Both the position numbers and the translations under genes were made by a program. Source: Methylobacteriaceae bacterium (GTDB taxonomy: Bacteria > Pseudomonadota > Alphaproteobacteria > Rhizobiales > Beijerinckiaceae). From it: a DNA stretch of 18,271 bases. Under the pieces are notes generated by a model. It worked only from the letters and a program-made list of their open reading frames with translations. It did no database searches and was not told where the DNA came from. Positions 1 to 8,632 of the stretch are shown piece after piece (position 1 is the stretch's first letter; every line of letters begins with the position of its first letter). The DNA lies in assembly GCA_031272615.1 (NCBI GenBank), contig JAISTL010000054.1:1-18271 (forward strand), in the 5' to 3' direction.

Positions 1-18
1 GTCCACCAAGTCCACCAA
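1..18. repeat. Two tandem copies of a 9-bp unit at the window edge
   Basis: The unit GTCCACCAA occurs twice back to back (1-9 and 10-18) and is followed by AAC. It lies just downstream of the MFS transporter stop codon on the minus strand. Only two copies are visible because the window starts here, so this may be chance or the edge of a longer array. Confidence 0.35.
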
Positions 19-39
19 AACCTTTCAAGGCACCTCCGG

Positions 40-1365
40 TCACTCCGTGCTGTCGGTTCCGGCGGGCTCTTTTGCGCTCTCCAGCAGGCTTTCCTTGTTG
101 TGCAGGCGGTCCGGGTCCTCGAAATCCTCGGCGTGTTCGTCGGTGGTGACGATGTTGCGGGTCGGCAGCACGTGGCGGGCGAACCAATGGGCCGCCGAAA
201 AGCCGCCCTTCGTCGGGGTGAGAACACGGCGGGTGGTGCGCCACCAGATGAACGCAATCATGCAGACGGCCACGGCGACGGACCAGTAGAACACGCCGTT
301 GGGCCCGAAGGTTTCCATCAGCTTGCCGGCGGGAGCCGGGCCGATGGAGGAGCCGAAGGCCCAGATCATCAGCAAGCCGGAAACCGCCGGGACGATGCGC
401 TCGTTGGGCACCAGGTCGCAGGCGTGGGCGACACAGACGGAGTAGATGCACATGGCGGTGCCGCCGAAGGCCATGAAACTCAGCCAGATGAGCAGCGGTT
501 CCGACGTCCGGGTGCTGACGAACAGCACCATCACCGCCGCCGCCAGCGCGCCGCAGGTCATGAAAATGATGACGTAGCGGCGGTCAAACCTGTCCGACAG
601 CCAGCCCCAGGGCCATTGGAATATCAGACTGCCGGCCTGCAGCGCCACCAGCAGCATGGCGGCGGCGTCTTTGTTGAGGCCGATCTGCACGCCGTAAAGC
701 GAGGCCATGTTGTTGATGGTGGCGGACATCAGGCCGATGCCGAGGCAGCCGACCACCGCCGACGGGGCGACACGGTAGAGCTCCAGCAGGTTGAGGTTGA
801 CGGAGGCGGGGGGCGGCGGCTCGACGGTGTGGGTGGCGGCGATGGGAATGAGGCAGGCCGAACAGAACACGCTGGCCATCATGAACAGGCCCGGCCCGAC
901 GATGGAGGATTCGGTCACCAGCATCGGGCCGACAATCATGGCCATTTTGGTGCAGACGGTGTAGAAGGAAAACACGCGGCCGCGGTGGGAGGCCGGGGCG
1001 GAGCCGCTGATCCAGGCGTCGGCGATGGTGAACATGCCGGCGATGCCGAAGCCCATGACGGCGCGGAGCAAAATCCAGTGCCATTCACGACCGGCCTGGG
1101 AAAACAGCAGCATGACGATGGACAGCACCGCTGCCTGACTGGCGAACACCCGGATGTGACCGACATAACGGATGAAGGCCGGCGCCGCCAGACAGCCGAG
1201 GGTGAACCCGGCGCCGTAGGCCGCGGCGGCAAAACCGACATTGACCGAGGAGAATCCGTCCATGTTCATGCGCATCGGCACGGTCGCGGTGATGAGCCCG
1301 GAACTCAGCTGCAGGACGACTGTGGAGAGGGTGATGGCCCAGACGAGGAGAAGAGACTTTTTCAA
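40..1365 (-). CDS. Major facilitator superfamily transporter (YcaD-like)
   Basis: This 441-residue protein is an inner-membrane secondary transporter; the substrate cannot be read from the sequence. About twelve hydrophobic segments run from residue 7 to about 376. The MFS loop signature after the second helix is present (FIRYVGHIRV, near residue 65), with a second copy in the C-terminal half (GWLSDRFDRR, near 256). A charged cytoplasmic tail of about 60 residues rich in Glu and Asp follows. The overall pattern resembles the YcaD-like MFS group. The start is TTG (1363-1365): the reading frame has no ATG or GTG between it and the intergenic region, and it sits directly before the first helix (MKKSLLLVW), so it is the best choice although its Shine-Dalgarno is weak. 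The gene stands alone on the minus strand. Confidence is high for the superfamily and low for anything more specific. Confidence 0.88.
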   Translation of the reverse strand: MKKSLLLVWAITLSTVVLQLSSGLITATVPMRMNMDGFSSVNVGFAAAAYGAGFTLGCLAAPAFIRYVGHIRVFASQAAVLSIVMLLFSQAGREWHWILLRAVMGFGIAGMFTIADAWISGSAPASHRGRVFSFYTVCTKMAMIVGPMLVTESSIVGPGLFMMASVFCSACLIPIAATHTVEPPPPASVNLNLLELYRVAPSAVVGCLGIGLMSATINNMASLYGVQIGLNKDAAAMLLVALQAGSLIFQWPWGWLSDRFDRRYVIIFMTCGALAAAVMVLFVSTRTSEPLLIWLSFMAFGGTAMCIYSVCVAHACDLVPNERIVPAVSGLLMIWAFGSSIGPAPAGKLMETFGPNGVFYWSVAVAVCMIAFIWWRTTRRVLTPTKGGFSAAHWFARHVLPTRNIVTTDEHAEDFEDPDRLHNKESLLESAKEPAGTDSTE

Positions 1366-1442
1366 GCGAGGTCCCGCGGAAATGGGTGAAACGGCAAGGC
1401 TTTGGGCGGGGTACGAAACACGGATGCCCGGGACGGTGAACC

Positions 1443-1485
1443 CGAGAACGGGGCAATATCCTGATTTTGGAATAATAACAAGTGT
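1443..1485 (-). promoter_or_regulatory. Possible promoter for the MFS gene
   Basis: Read on the minus strand, a TTGTTA hexamer is followed after 17 nt by TATTGC, about 90 nt upstream of the TTG start of the transporter. The -35 match is fair and the -10 match is weak (only the TAT part). I give it because nothing better is seen in the gap between prmA and the MFS gene. Confidence 0.25.
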
Positions 1486-1487
1486 TG

Positions 1488-1508
1488 AAACGGCTGGTTG
1501 CGCCGTTT
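1488..1508 (-). terminator. Hairpin behind prmA, probable terminator
   Basis: AAACGGC (1488-1494) and GCCGTTT (1502-1508) form a perfect 7-bp stem with a 7-nt loop, 30 nt past the prmA stop. Read in the direction of prmA, the stem ends in TTT but is followed by a mixed sequence rather than a long T-run, so it is an imperfect intrinsic terminator. Read the other way it is followed by TTTTAT, but there is no plus-strand gene upstream to terminate. Confidence 0.45.
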
Positions 1509-1537
1509 TATCGGAGAATCTGGGAGGAAATTGCGCG

Positions 1538-2440
1538 TCAGCGGCGCGTTTTCTGCAAAATCAGCGCCGCCCAGCCTTCATTGTGGTATTTCCGGCGCAG
1601 GGTCCAGCCGTGGAGGCGGTAGGCCGAAAGGACACCCGGAACATCGGCGATCAGCAGGCCGGACAGAATCAGCCGGCCGTTTGGCGCGGCGACGCGAGTC
1701 AGGGAGGTCGCCAGTTTCTTCAAGGGTTTGGCGAGAATGTTGGCCATAACCACATCGAAGCGGCCGCGGCGGCAAGCCGAAGCGTGGCGCACTCCCGGCG
1801 CGGTGTAGAACCCGAGGAACGGGTGCAGGCCGTTGAGGCGGGCGTTTTCCCGGGCGACACGCACCGCTTCCGGGTCAATGTCCCCGGCGATGACGGTCCG
1901 TTTCAACAGCCGGGCGGCGGCGAAGGCGAGGATGCCGGTGCCGGTGCCCACATCCAGCACCCGGGCCGGGCGGGTGCGGCGGCAGATGTCGCTGAGGGCC
2001 AGCAGGCAGCCGAGAGTCGTGCCGTGGTGGCCGGTGCCGAAGGCGAGCGCCGCCTCGATTTCAATGGCGAGGTCGTTGGGGCGGCGCTTGTCGCGGTCAT
2101 GGGCGCCGTGGACGAGGATGCGGCCGGCGCGCACCGGCTTCAGGCCGTCCAGGGAGGTTTTGATCCAGTCCCGCGGAGCGATTTCCGAAAACACGGCGGC
2201 ATCCACGGCATCGCCGACGAAGGGGCGGGCAAGCTCCCGCAGCGCCTGTTCATCGGGCCTGGACGAAAAGTACGCTTCGAGCAGCCACGGGCCGTTGAGG
2301 CCGGTTTCAAAAGCGGCCACCGCCGTCTCGGCCGGGTCGAAGACCTCGCCGAGAATATCGGTGAGGGTGCGGGCGGCGGCTTCGGTGGTTGTCAGGCGCA
2401 GGACATGCGTCGGACGGTGGGGCGGCAATCCTTCCAGCAT
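1538..2440 (-). CDS. prmA: Ribosomal protein L11 methyltransferase
   Basis: PrmA transfers methyl groups from S-adenosylmethionine to the N-terminus and lysines of ribosomal protein L11 in the cytoplasm. The protein has 300 residues, a usual length. The N-terminal third is the substrate-recognition domain. The Rossmann SAM-binding core begins near residue 130: the family block FGTGHHGTT is at 134-142, motif I VLDVGTGTGI at 161-170 and the acidic motif GDIDPEA at 186-192. ANILAKPL at 233-240 takes the place of the NPPY-like catalytic motif, as usual in PrmA. The ATG start is preceded by GGAG at about 12 nt. The gene lies 34 nt behind the RND pump gene on the same strand and could be read through from it, though loss of prmA is normally mild and no functional link to efflux is known to me. 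Confidence 0.95.
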   Translation of the reverse strand: MLEGLPPHRPTHVLRLTTTEAAARTLTDILGEVFDPAETAVAAFETGLNGPWLLEAYFSSRPDEQALRELARPFVGDAVDAAVFSEIAPRDWIKTSLDGLKPVRAGRILVHGAHDRDKRRPNDLAIEIEAALAFGTGHHGTTLGCLLALSDICRRTRPARVLDVGTGTGILAFAAARLLKRTVIAGDIDPEAVRVARENARLNGLHPFLGFYTAPGVRHASACRRGRFDVVMANILAKPLKKLATSLTRVAAPNGRLILSGLLIADVPGVLSAYRLHGWTLRRKYHNEGWAALILQKTRR

Positions 2441-2474
2441 GGTGTCTCGACTCCGGCGGCGTTATGAACCGGCC

Positions 2475-5400
2475 TCAGAAATTCTCTCCATAATCCTCAC
2501 CGTAGAACGTTTCATTGGTTGTGAAGCCCAATTTGCGCTTGACGGCTTCGCGGGCGGTCTGGAAGAACACATAGAGCGCCGGGATCATGAAAATGCCGAG
2601 GATGGTGGCCATCAGCATCCCGGAGAACACCGGGGTTGAAATGCTGCGCCGGGCCACGGCCGAGGCGCCCTCGGCCCAGACCAGCGGCGCAAGACCGGCG
2701 ATAAAGGCGATGGACGTCATGATCACGGCGCGGAACCTGAGCCTGGCCCCCATGGCGGCGGCGACGCCGATGCTTTTGCCCTGTTCCCGCTGTTCCTTGC
2801 AGAACTCGACGATCAGGATGCCGTTCTTTGCCGCCAGCGCGATGAGCACGATGATGCCGATCTGGGCGTAGAGATTGAGTTCCAGCCCGGCGATGTAGAG
2901 GCCGAGCATACCGCCCGTCAACCCGACGGAGGTGGACAGCAGCACCGGAACGGGAATCACCCAGCTTTCATAGAGCGCGACCAGGAACAGATAGGCGAAA
3001 ATCAGCGCCAGCGAAATGATGAGAAGGGTCTGACCGCTGGTTTTCTCTTCCTGATAGGACATTCCGGTCCATTCAAAGCTGTAATCGTCGGGCAGGACCT
3101 TGGAGCCGTCGGGAAGGGAGCGTTGGGTAATCTCCCGCACCGCCTGCATCGCTTCCAGGGAGGAAACACCCCGGGCGGCGGAGCCCGTCACCTCGGCGGA
3201 ACGATAGTTGTTGTAACGGGTGAGAGCGGCGGGGCCGGTGACGATTTTGACGTCGGCGACGGAACGCAGCGGCACCATGGCGCCGGAATTGCTGCGGATG
3301 TTGATGTTCCACAAGCTGTTGACGTCCATGCGGTCAGCCTGTGACCCTTCGATGGTCACCTGCCAGGTGCGGCCCATCATGTTGAAGTCATTGATGTAAC
3401 TGGCGCTCATGGTGGCGGCGAGCGCCGAAAAGATGGAGCTGACCGGCACACCCAGAGCCTGTGCCTTGTCACGGTCGATGATGATGGAATAGGACGGCGT
3501 CGACACGCGGAAATTGGCGCGGATGGAGGCCGGATTGATGCGCGGGTCAGTTGAAATGGCGCCGACCACACGGTTCATGACGCCCGCCAGTTCCTCGGGT
3601 TCAGCGCCGCGCAGGCTTTCAATCTGCATGTCGAAGCCGCCGGTCAAGCCCATGCCGACAATCGCCGGCATGTTGGCGGCGACGACAATGCCGGAGGAAA
3701 CGCGCCGCCGGACTTCGTCGTTAAACCGGGCGATGATGTCCTGGACGGAAGCCGTGCGTTCGTCAAACCCTTTCAGGGTGCAGACGATGAAGGCGCTGCT
3801 CGGCGAGGCGGAAAAATCGGTGATGGAAATGCCGACCATGGCCACGACGTTTTTCACCTCGGAATAAGACAGGAGAATGTCCTCGATGGTCTTGACGGTC
3901 TCGGTGGTGCGTTTGGTGGAGGAGGCGTCGGGCAGCATGGCGATGATCATGAACCCGCCCTGATCCTCCTCGGGGATGAAGCCCGCCTGGGTTCTGGTGG
4001 CAATATTCCAAGCGCCGTAACCGAACAGAATCACCAGCGGAACGGAGAGAATCGCCAGACGCAGGGTCTTGTTGACGACGATGGAATACTTGTCGCGGCA
4101 ATAGTTGATGCCGCTCTGAATGGCGCCCATCAATCCGGTGCGCTTGCCGCCGCGGCGCAAAAACACGGCGCACAAGGCCGGGGACAGCGTCAGGGCGTTG
4201 ACGGCGGAAATCACCATGGCGGCGCAGATGGTCACCGCGTACTGGCGGAACAGGGCGCCGGTGATGCCGCCCATGAAGGTGATGGGCACAAACACCGACA
4301 GCAGCACCAGGGTAATGGCGAGAATGGGGCCGGTAATCTGCTGCATGGCCTTCTTGGTGGCTTCCTTCGGCGTCAGATTGGGCTCTTCCTCAATCACGCG
4401 CTCAACGTTTTCCACCACGACGATGGCGTCGTCGACGACGATACCGATGGCCAGAACCAGGGCGAGCAGGGAAATGGTGTTGGCGGAAAAGCCGAACCAC
4501 TGGAGGATGACGAAGGTACCGATCAACGACACGGGGACGGCGACCGCCGGGATGATGGTGGCGCGCAGCTTGCCAAGGAAGAAGAACACCACGATTGCCA
4601 CCAGGGCGAAGGCTTCGCCCAGGGTCGTATACACGTCGACGATGGTGTCGTTCACGAAGGTGGATGTGTCAAAGACGGTTTGAATGTGCATGCCGTCGGG
4701 AATGCGCTGGCGGATGCGTTCCAGCGTCGCCGTGACATTCTTCGAGGCCTGGAGAGCGTTGGCGCCGGGCGCCAGGTTCACGGCCACGGCGGTGGCCTCG
4801 CGCTTGTTCCAACGGCCGGAAACATCCTCGTTCAACGGGGCGAGCGCCACATCGGCGACATCGCCGACGCGCAGGAACGAGCCGTCAGGGTTGGCGCGGA
4901 TGATCACATTGCGGAATTCCTCCGGAGTGGTCAGGCGGCCCTTGGTGTTCAGGTTGAACTGAAACGACTGGGTATCGGGGGCGGGATTGGCGCCGATGCG
5001 CCCGACGGACGCCTGGACGTTCTGTGAGCGGATGGCCGTCATGATGTCGGCGGGCACCAGATTCATGCTGGCAAGGCGGGCGGTGTCAAAGGTGACGCGC
5101 ATGGAATAGTTCATGCGGCTGAAGATCTGCGCCTGGCCGACTCCGGGGGTACGCGACATCTCGTCGATCACGTTGACGATACCCCAGTTGGTGACCTCAA
5201 ACGGCGAATACTTGTCCGGGTCTCCATCGATGAAGATGAACTGGAGAATGGACGACGAGCGTTTGGTGACCGTGACGCCCTGGGCCTGCACCTCGGAGGG
5301 CAGGGTGGCCATGACCGCCTGCACCCGGTTGTTGACGTTGATGGTGTTCATATCCGGGTCGGAGCCGATGTCGAAACTGATCGACAGCATGTACTGGCCG

Positions 5401-5657
5401 TCGGAGCCGGAGGACCCGCTCATGTAGATCATCTTGTCGACGCCGTTGATGCTGGCTTCCAGCGGTTGGGCCACCGCCTGTTCAACCACATCGGCGGAAG
5501 CGCCGGGATAGCGCGCCGACACCATCACCTGGGGCGGCACGATATTCGGCAGCTGTTCCACGGGAATGGAGTAAAGCGCCATCGCTCCGGCAAGGGAGAT
5601 CACGATCGAAATGACGATCGACAGCCTGGGGCGTTCAATGAAAATCGATGAAAACAC
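2475..5657 (-). CDS. RND multidrug efflux transporter, inner-membrane subunit (AcrB/MexB-type, HAE1 family)
   Basis: This 1060-residue pump subunit uses the proton gradient to export drugs and other amphiphiles from the periplasm and inner membrane, as a trimer. It has the AcrB layout: a first membrane helix (about 8-30), a large periplasmic loop, a bundle of helices, a second periplasmic loop (about 555-870) and a final bundle. The proton-relay pair D409-D410 sits in [14 protein letters not shown], and the matching lysine K944 is in [13 protein letters not shown]. The signature [10 protein letters not shown] is at 560-569. The start codon is GTG (5655-5657); [10 protein letters not shown] is the usual N-terminus of the family, so this start is well supported. 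Only 4 nt separate it from the adaptor stop, so the two genes are probably translationally coupled. The drug spectrum cannot be predicted. No outer-membrane factor gene follows. Confidence 0.96.
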   Translation of the reverse strand: MFSSIFIERPRLSIVISIVISLAGAMALYSIPVEQLPNIVPPQVMVSARYPGASADVVEQAVAQPLEASINGVDKMIYMSGSSGSDGQYMLSISFDIGSDPDMNTINVNNRVQAVMATLPSEVQAQGVTVTKRSSSILQFIFIDGDPDKYSPFEVTNWGIVNVIDEMSRTPGVGQAQIFSRMNYSMRVTFDTARLASMNLVPADIMTAIRSQNVQASVGRIGANPAPDTQSFQFNLNTKGRLTTPEEFRNVIIRANPDGSFLRVGDVADVALAPLNEDVSGRWNKREATAVAVNLAPGANALQASKNVTATLERIRQRIPDGMHIQTVFDTSTFVNDTIVDVYTTLGEAFALVAIVVFFFLGKLRATIIPAVAVPVSLIGTFVILQWFGFSANTISLLALVLAIGIVVDDAIVVVENVERVIEEEPNLTPKEATKKAMQQITGPILAITLVLLSVFVPITFMGGITGALFRQYAVTICAAMVISAVNALTLSPALCAVFLRRGGKRTGLMGAIQSGINYCRDKYSIVVNKTLRLAILSVPLVILFGYGAWNIATRTQAGFIPEEDQGGFMIIAMLPDASSTKRTTETVKTIEDILLSYSEVKNVVAMVGISITDFSASPSSAFIVCTLKGFDERTASVQDIIARFNDEVRRRVSSGIVVAANMPAIVGMGLTGGFDMQIESLRGAEPEELAGVMNRVVGAISTDPRINPASIRANFRVSTPSYSIIIDRDKAQALGVPVSSIFSALAATMSASYINDFNMMGRTWQVTIEGSQADRMDVNSLWNINIRSNSGAMVPLRSVADVKIVTGPAALTRYNNYRSAEVTGSAARGVSSLEAMQAVREITQRSLPDGSKVLPDDYSFEWTGMSYQEEKTSGQTLLIISLALIFAYLFLVALYESWVIPVPVLLSTSVGLTGGMLGLYIAGLELNLYAQIGIIVLIALAAKNGILIVEFCKEQREQGKSIGVAAAMGARLRFRAVIMTSIAFIAGLAPLVWAEGASAVARRSISTPVFSGMLMATILGIFMIPALYVFFQTAREAVKRKLGFTTNETFYGEDYGENF

Positions 5658-5661
5658 GGGC

Positions 5662-6936
5662 TTACTTCTTCTGCTCTGGAGATGTTGCGGGCTGACCTTG
5701 GGGAGACGCGGGCTGACCTTGGGGAGCCCCGGGCTGACCGGGAGCCCCGGGCTGACCGGGAGATACGGGCGCAGCGGTCCGGTCCAGAGGCATCACGGGC
5801 AGCGGCTGGCCGCGGGAGGCCATCTGGTACATCATCAGGCCATCCACGGCGACACGCTCGCCTTCCTTGACGCCGTCGACGATTTTCGCGGTCTCGCCGT
5901 CAACGGCGCCGACGTTCACCGGGCGGGGCTTGGGCACGTTGTCATCCCCGATGATCATCACCAGGGTTCCGGCTTTGGTCGTCATCAGCGCCGAAGCGGG
6001 GAATTCCACAACCGGAACGGGATCCTCCTCGATGAGCACCGTGACATATTCATTGTCAACCAGATAGCGTATCTTGCCGTCGCCGCCCTTGTCGGTGGGA
6101 ATCAACGGATTGTCGATGCGCCCGCGCATCAGGAGGGTATCGGTGTTGAGAGACACCGAGTTGTCGATGAAGTCGATTTTGCCCTCCGGTTGATAAATGG
6201 CGCCGTTGGACAGCATCAGACGGAAAATCGAAGGAAACGCCAGGCCGCGTTCCGACGAACGGCGGCCGAGGTCCTGATAGGTCCGCACCGAAATCGGGAA
6301 GGTGACATACATCGGGTCCTGACTGACGACGGTGGCCAGCGCGGTTCCCGGCGCGAGAATATTACCGGGTTTGACCATGGAACGGCCGATGCGTCCGGCG
6401 ATGGGCGAGCGGATTTCCGTATAGCTCAAGTTGATTTCCGAGGCATTCTGCTGGGCTTTCGCGGCGGCAAGCTGCGCTTCCGCCGACAGGCGCCCGGCCC
6501 GGGCGGTATCGGCGGTGCTTTGTGAACCGGCGGATTTGGCCAGCAGCTCCATGGCGCGCTGTTCATTGAGGCGGGCGTTTTCAAGCTGGGCCTCCGCCTG
6601 GGCGACCGCCGCCTTGCCGGCGTCGAGGTTCGCTTCGTAGAGCCCCTTTTCCAGGGAGAACAGCAGATCGCCGGAGGCAACCTCCGCTCCGTCTTCAAAA
6701 TGCTGTTTTTCCAGCAGCGCGCTGACGCGGGCGGCAAGAGTCACCTGGTCAATGGCTTCGATACGGCCGTTCACCTGGGTACGGTTGCGCAGCTCACTCT
6801 TTTTGGCCGGGACAAACCCCATCGGAATGCCGGGAGGCGCGCCGCCGGGCTGCTGGGCGTGAAGGACAGGCGCCGCTGCGGCGAGGGACAGGGCGCCGCA
6901 CAGGAGGGCGACATAACGAAATGCCGGATAAGCCAT
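5662..6936 (-). CDS. RND efflux periplasmic adaptor (AcrA/MexA, HlyD family)
   Basis: This 424-residue membrane fusion protein links the RND pump to an outer-membrane channel. Residues 1-27 form a signal peptide ending in LHA before Gln28. There is no lipobox cysteine at the cleavage site, so it is probably not a lipoprotein, unlike AcrA. The lipoyl half-motifs lie near 60-95 and 174-200 ([19 protein letters not shown]). Between them is an alpha-helical hairpin (about 100-170) rich in Ala, Gln and Glu. The beta-barrel and membrane-proximal domains run to about 378. The C-terminal tail (about 391-424) is a low-complexity GQP-P repeat. I chose the ATG at 6936 rather than a longer frame from 7080: it has a GGAG 8 nt upstream and directly begins the signal peptide, while the 48 extra residues look unlike any export signal. 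It is the first gene of the efflux operon and is divergent from the repressor gene. Confidence 0.94.
   Translation of the reverse strand: MAYPAFRYVALLCGALSLAAAAPVLHAQQPGGAPPGIPMGFVPAKKSELRNRTQVNGRIEAIDQVTLAARVSALLEKQHFEDGAEVASGDLLFSLEKGLYEANLDAGKAAVAQAEAQLENARLNEQRAMELLAKSAGSQSTADTARAGRLSAEAQLAAAKAQQNASEINLSYTEIRSPIAGRIGRSMVKPGNILAPGTALATVVSQDPMYVTFPISVRTYQDLGRRSSERGLAFPSIFRLMLSNGAIYQPEGKIDFIDNSVSLNTDTLLMRGRIDNPLIPTDKGGDGKIRYLVDNEYVTVLIEEDPVPVVEFPASALMTTKAGTLVMIIGDDNVPKPRPVNVGAVDGETAKIVDGVKEGERVAVDGLMMYQMASRGQPLPVMPLDRTAAPVSPGQPGAPGQPGAPQGQPASPQGQPATSPEQKK
5689..5757. repeat. Short tandem repeat coding for the GQP tail of the adaptor
   Basis: The 9-mer GGGCTGACC occurs four times at 5689, 5710, 5731 and 5749, giving periods of 21, 21 and 18 bp. 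The flanking bases are also largely conserved. All periods are multiples of three, so the repeat stays in frame and encodes Gly-Gln-Pro units in the C-terminal tail of the adaptor. Such arrays change length easily by slippage. Confidence 0.75.
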
Positions 6937-7166
6937 GAATTTCGCTCCAGCTGAAGGAACAGAGTTAAAGATGATTCGCACATAAAATAACGCATGTTGT
7001 CGAAGAAAACACCCGTCAGCTTTCCCATGCCCCCCAAAACAAACCGGGGACGCGTCATCAAAACCGCGGACTGGTCTCACACTTTATACCTGAAAGACCA
7101 ACGAATGATTACAGGTGAACTCCGACAATACAAACTTTTCACTTCACAAGAACGCACGTGCGGTGT
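6937..7166 (-). other. Long leader between the efflux promoter and the adaptor start
   Basis: If transcription starts just past the -10 at 7167-7172, the efflux mRNA carries about 220 nt before the adaptor ATG. The stretch is less GC-rich than its surroundings. I see no strong hairpin, known riboswitch or terminator in it. A short frame overlapping the adaptor start (from 7061) exists but has no good ribosome-binding site. Confidence 0.35.
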
Positions 7167-7185
7167 TACATACCAACTGTATGTA
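7167..7185. promoter_or_regulatory. AcrR-box-like operator palindrome
   Basis: TACATAC (7167-7173) and GTATGTA (7179-7185) form a perfect 7-bp inverted repeat around the 5-nt centre CAACT. The half-site is the same TACATAC that begins and ends the E. coli AcrR operator, which has a longer centre. The palindrome lies between the adaptor gene and the divergent TetR-family gene and overlaps the minus-strand promoter and the plus-strand TATAAT. It is therefore the expected site for autoregulation and pump repression by the neighbouring regulator. Binding itself is inferred. Confidence 0.75.
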
Positions 7186-7189
7186 TAAT
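7184..7189 (+). promoter_or_regulatory. Candidate -10 element of the repressor gene
   Basis: A perfect TATAAT lies 44 nt before the repressor ATG and shares two bases with the right arm of the operator. No good -35 hexamer is found at 16-18 nt spacing, so this promoter is probably weak, which suits an autoregulated repressor. Confidence 0.45.
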
Positions 7190-7233
7190 ATGCAACCGCC
7201 AAATGACATCAAGGCGTATTTTCGGCGAACACG

Positions 7234-7860
7234 ATGAAACACAACAAGGCAGACACCGAAAAGACACGGGAGGCTATCCTGAACGCGGCGGAAAAACTGT
7301 TTCTGCAAAACGGTGTCAACACCAGCCTGGAGAAAATCGCCCGGGAGGCGGGTTGCACCAGAGGCGCTGTCCACTGGCATTTCGGTAACAAAAACGGCCT
7401 GTTTCTTGCCCTCGCTGAACGGGAACAAACCCCGGTGCAGGAGCTGATGGCGCATCTCGATGCCGATGATTCGCTGGATCCGCTTGCCGCGCTGCTGGAC
7501 ACCAATGACAGGATATTCGCGCGGATGGAACAGGAGCCGGGTCGCCGGCAACTGTTGCGGTTCATGTTCAAATTGCTGTTCCTGGATTTGCCCGGCGCGC
7601 CGGGGGCACCGGAGGGGTACGCCGCGGTGGATGCCTGCGCCCGCTCCAGGGGCGCGGCGGGATTGACCATGATTTTCGAAATCGCCGAACAACGCGGGCA
7701 ACTTTCACCGGAGTGGCCGGCGAAACGAGCCGCTCTGGCTTTTTATTCCATGGTTCACGGGCTTATCCTGGAGTGGATCATGCATGAGGTTTCCTATTCC
7801 ATGAGTGGTGACGCCGGCGGCGTGGTGCGAACGTTCATCGAGTCGATTCGCGGACGCTGA
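7234..7860 (+). CDS. TetR/AcrR-family transcriptional repressor of the efflux operon
   Basis: This 208-residue cytoplasmic regulator has an N-terminal TetR DNA-binding domain. Residues 10-25 form the first helix (TREAILNAAEKLF), and the helix-turn-helix spans about 31-50 (TSLEKIAREAGCTRGAVHWHF), followed by the typical GNKNGLF. The C-terminal part (about 70-208) is a helical ligand-binding and dimer domain of the AcrR/TtgR type, with conserved features such as RRQLLRFMFKLLF and the MVHGLILEWI helix. In relatives such as AcrR, TtgR and MexR-like systems, drugs or other ligands release the repressor from its operator. The divergent position next to the RND genes and the AcrR-like palindrome in between support local control. 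The Shine-Dalgarno is weak. The ligand cannot be predicted. Confidence 0.92.
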   Translation: MKHNKADTEKTREAILNAAEKLFLQNGVNTSLEKIAREAGCTRGAVHWHFGNKNGLFLALAEREQTPVQELMAHLDADDSLDPLAALLDTNDRIFARMEQEPGRRQLLRFMFKLLFLDLPGAPGAPEGYAAVDACARSRGAAGLTMIFEIAEQRGQLSPEWPAKRAALAFYSMVHGLILEWIMHEVSYSMSGDAGGVVRTFIESIRGR

Positions 7861-7929
7861 TCCCGCCGGAGTAAAAAACAGTCGCCGGGCGGATTCTTTC
7901 CTTTGCTCTTTTACACGATTGTCGCTAAA

Positions 7930-7961
7930 GGGAGGGCCTTGCGGAAAGCCTCCCCCTTTTT
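7930..7961 (+). terminator. Intrinsic terminator after the repressor gene
   Basis: GGGAGG (7930-7935) pairs with CCTCCC (7949-7954), with further partial pairing inside, and the stem is followed after two C residues by TTTTT (7957-7961). It lies 70 nt past the repressor stop and before exoD. CCTCC of the right arm can also pair with GGAGG at 7964-7968, which would compete with the terminator stem. Confidence 0.65.
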
Positions 7962-7999
7962 CCGGAGGCTCACAGCCGGTTTATTTGGAAGGTGTGAAC

Positions 8000-8605
8000 G
8001 TGTCGGAGCTCGTCCGGACATCGGATATCCTTGCGGAACTCAGCCGTCATCAGGGGGGCAGAATGACTCTCGGCGAGGTGACGCAGGTTCTGGAAGGGCG
8101 GGCCTTTGCCATCCTGACGGTGGTGCTCGGCCTGCCGAACTGCCTGCCGATGTTGCCGCCGATCCCTTTTTTGTGCGGATTGCTGCTGCTGTTCGTTGCG
8201 CTGCAGATGGTTTACGGCCGAAGAACCCCGTGGCTGCCGAGGCGGCTTCGTGAACGGTCGGTGGATCGCGAGCAGGCCGCCAACGCGTTGAATCGGGCGG
8301 TGCCGTTGTTCCGCAGGCTGGAGCAGTGGAGCCGGCCGCGATTCGCGTTTATGCAGACTCCCTGGGCGCTTCGCGTCATCGGTGTGCTGTTGGCGACGCT
8401 GTCGTTTTCACTTCTCTGGGCGATTCCGTTTGTCGGGCAGATTCCGCTGGGGTTCGCCATCTGCCTGGTCGGCCTGGGGCTGGTGGAGAAGGACGGCGCC
8501 GCGATTGTCGCCGGCGTGCTGGTCGGCCTGATGGGAATCACCGCAACCCTGTTTTCGATTTATGCGCTGATCATCTGGATTCTGGAGCAAATCCGCATAC
8601 TCTGA
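8000..8605 (+). CDS. ExoD-family membrane protein
   Basis: ExoD proteins (PF06055) are inner-membrane proteins first found in rhizobia, where mutants are altered in exopolysaccharide production and alkali tolerance; the biochemical role is unknown. The 201-residue product shows the family pattern. A soluble N-terminal part includes LGEVTQVLEGRAFAILTVVL (about 24-43). The very typical Pro-rich hairpin LPNCLPMLPPIPF is at about 45-57. Further membrane segments lie near 58-72, 125-145, 150-162 and 167-197. I chose the GTG at 8000 because GGAAGG lies 7 nt upstream. Earlier in-frame codons (TTG at 7985, GTG at 7994) are alternatives, and the frame stays open back into the repressor gene but without family sequence. 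It follows the repressor terminator and ends 27 nt from radC, which converges on it. Confidence 0.88.
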   Translation: MSELVRTSDILAELSRHQGGRMTLGEVTQVLEGRAFAILTVVLGLPNCLPMLPPIPFLCGLLLLFVALQMVYGRRTPWLPRRLRERSVDREQAANALNRAVPLFRRLEQWSRPRFAFMQTPWALRVIGVLLATLSFSLLWAIPFVGQIPLGFAICLVGLGLVEKDGAAIVAGVLVGLMGITATLFSIYALIIWILEQIRIL

Positions 8606-8632
8606 CGAAGTGTTGCGATGATCGCCGGGCCG

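Larger units (their letters stand above)
7167..7195 (-). promoter_or_regulatory. Promoter of the efflux operon
   Basis: Read on the minus strand, TTGCAT (7190-7195) is followed after exactly 17 nt by TATGTA (7167-7172). This is a good sigma-70-type arrangement pointing toward the adaptor gene. The repressor-type palindrome covers the -10 and most of the spacer, so repressor binding would block polymerase. Confidence 0.6.

Noticed and set aside
100..1389. Long plus-strand open frame antisense to the MFS gene
   Set aside because: Its product is His-, Gly- and Asp-rich with no family resemblance; it mirrors the codon bias of the transporter on the other strand.
1241..2467. Long plus-strand open frame across the prmA region
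   Set aside because: Antisense to a well-conserved prmA; low-complexity product of the type produced by GC-rich third positions.
5611..6525. 304-codon plus-strand frame antisense to the adaptor
   Set aside because: Gly/Arg/His-rich composition, contains the translated GGGCTGACC repeat, and no recognisable domain; the minus-strand adaptor has all family motifs.
6937..7080. 48-residue N-terminal extension of the adaptor
   Set aside because: The extension has no signal-peptide character, while the ATG at 6936 has a GGAG Shine-Dalgarno and starts a proper signal peptide.
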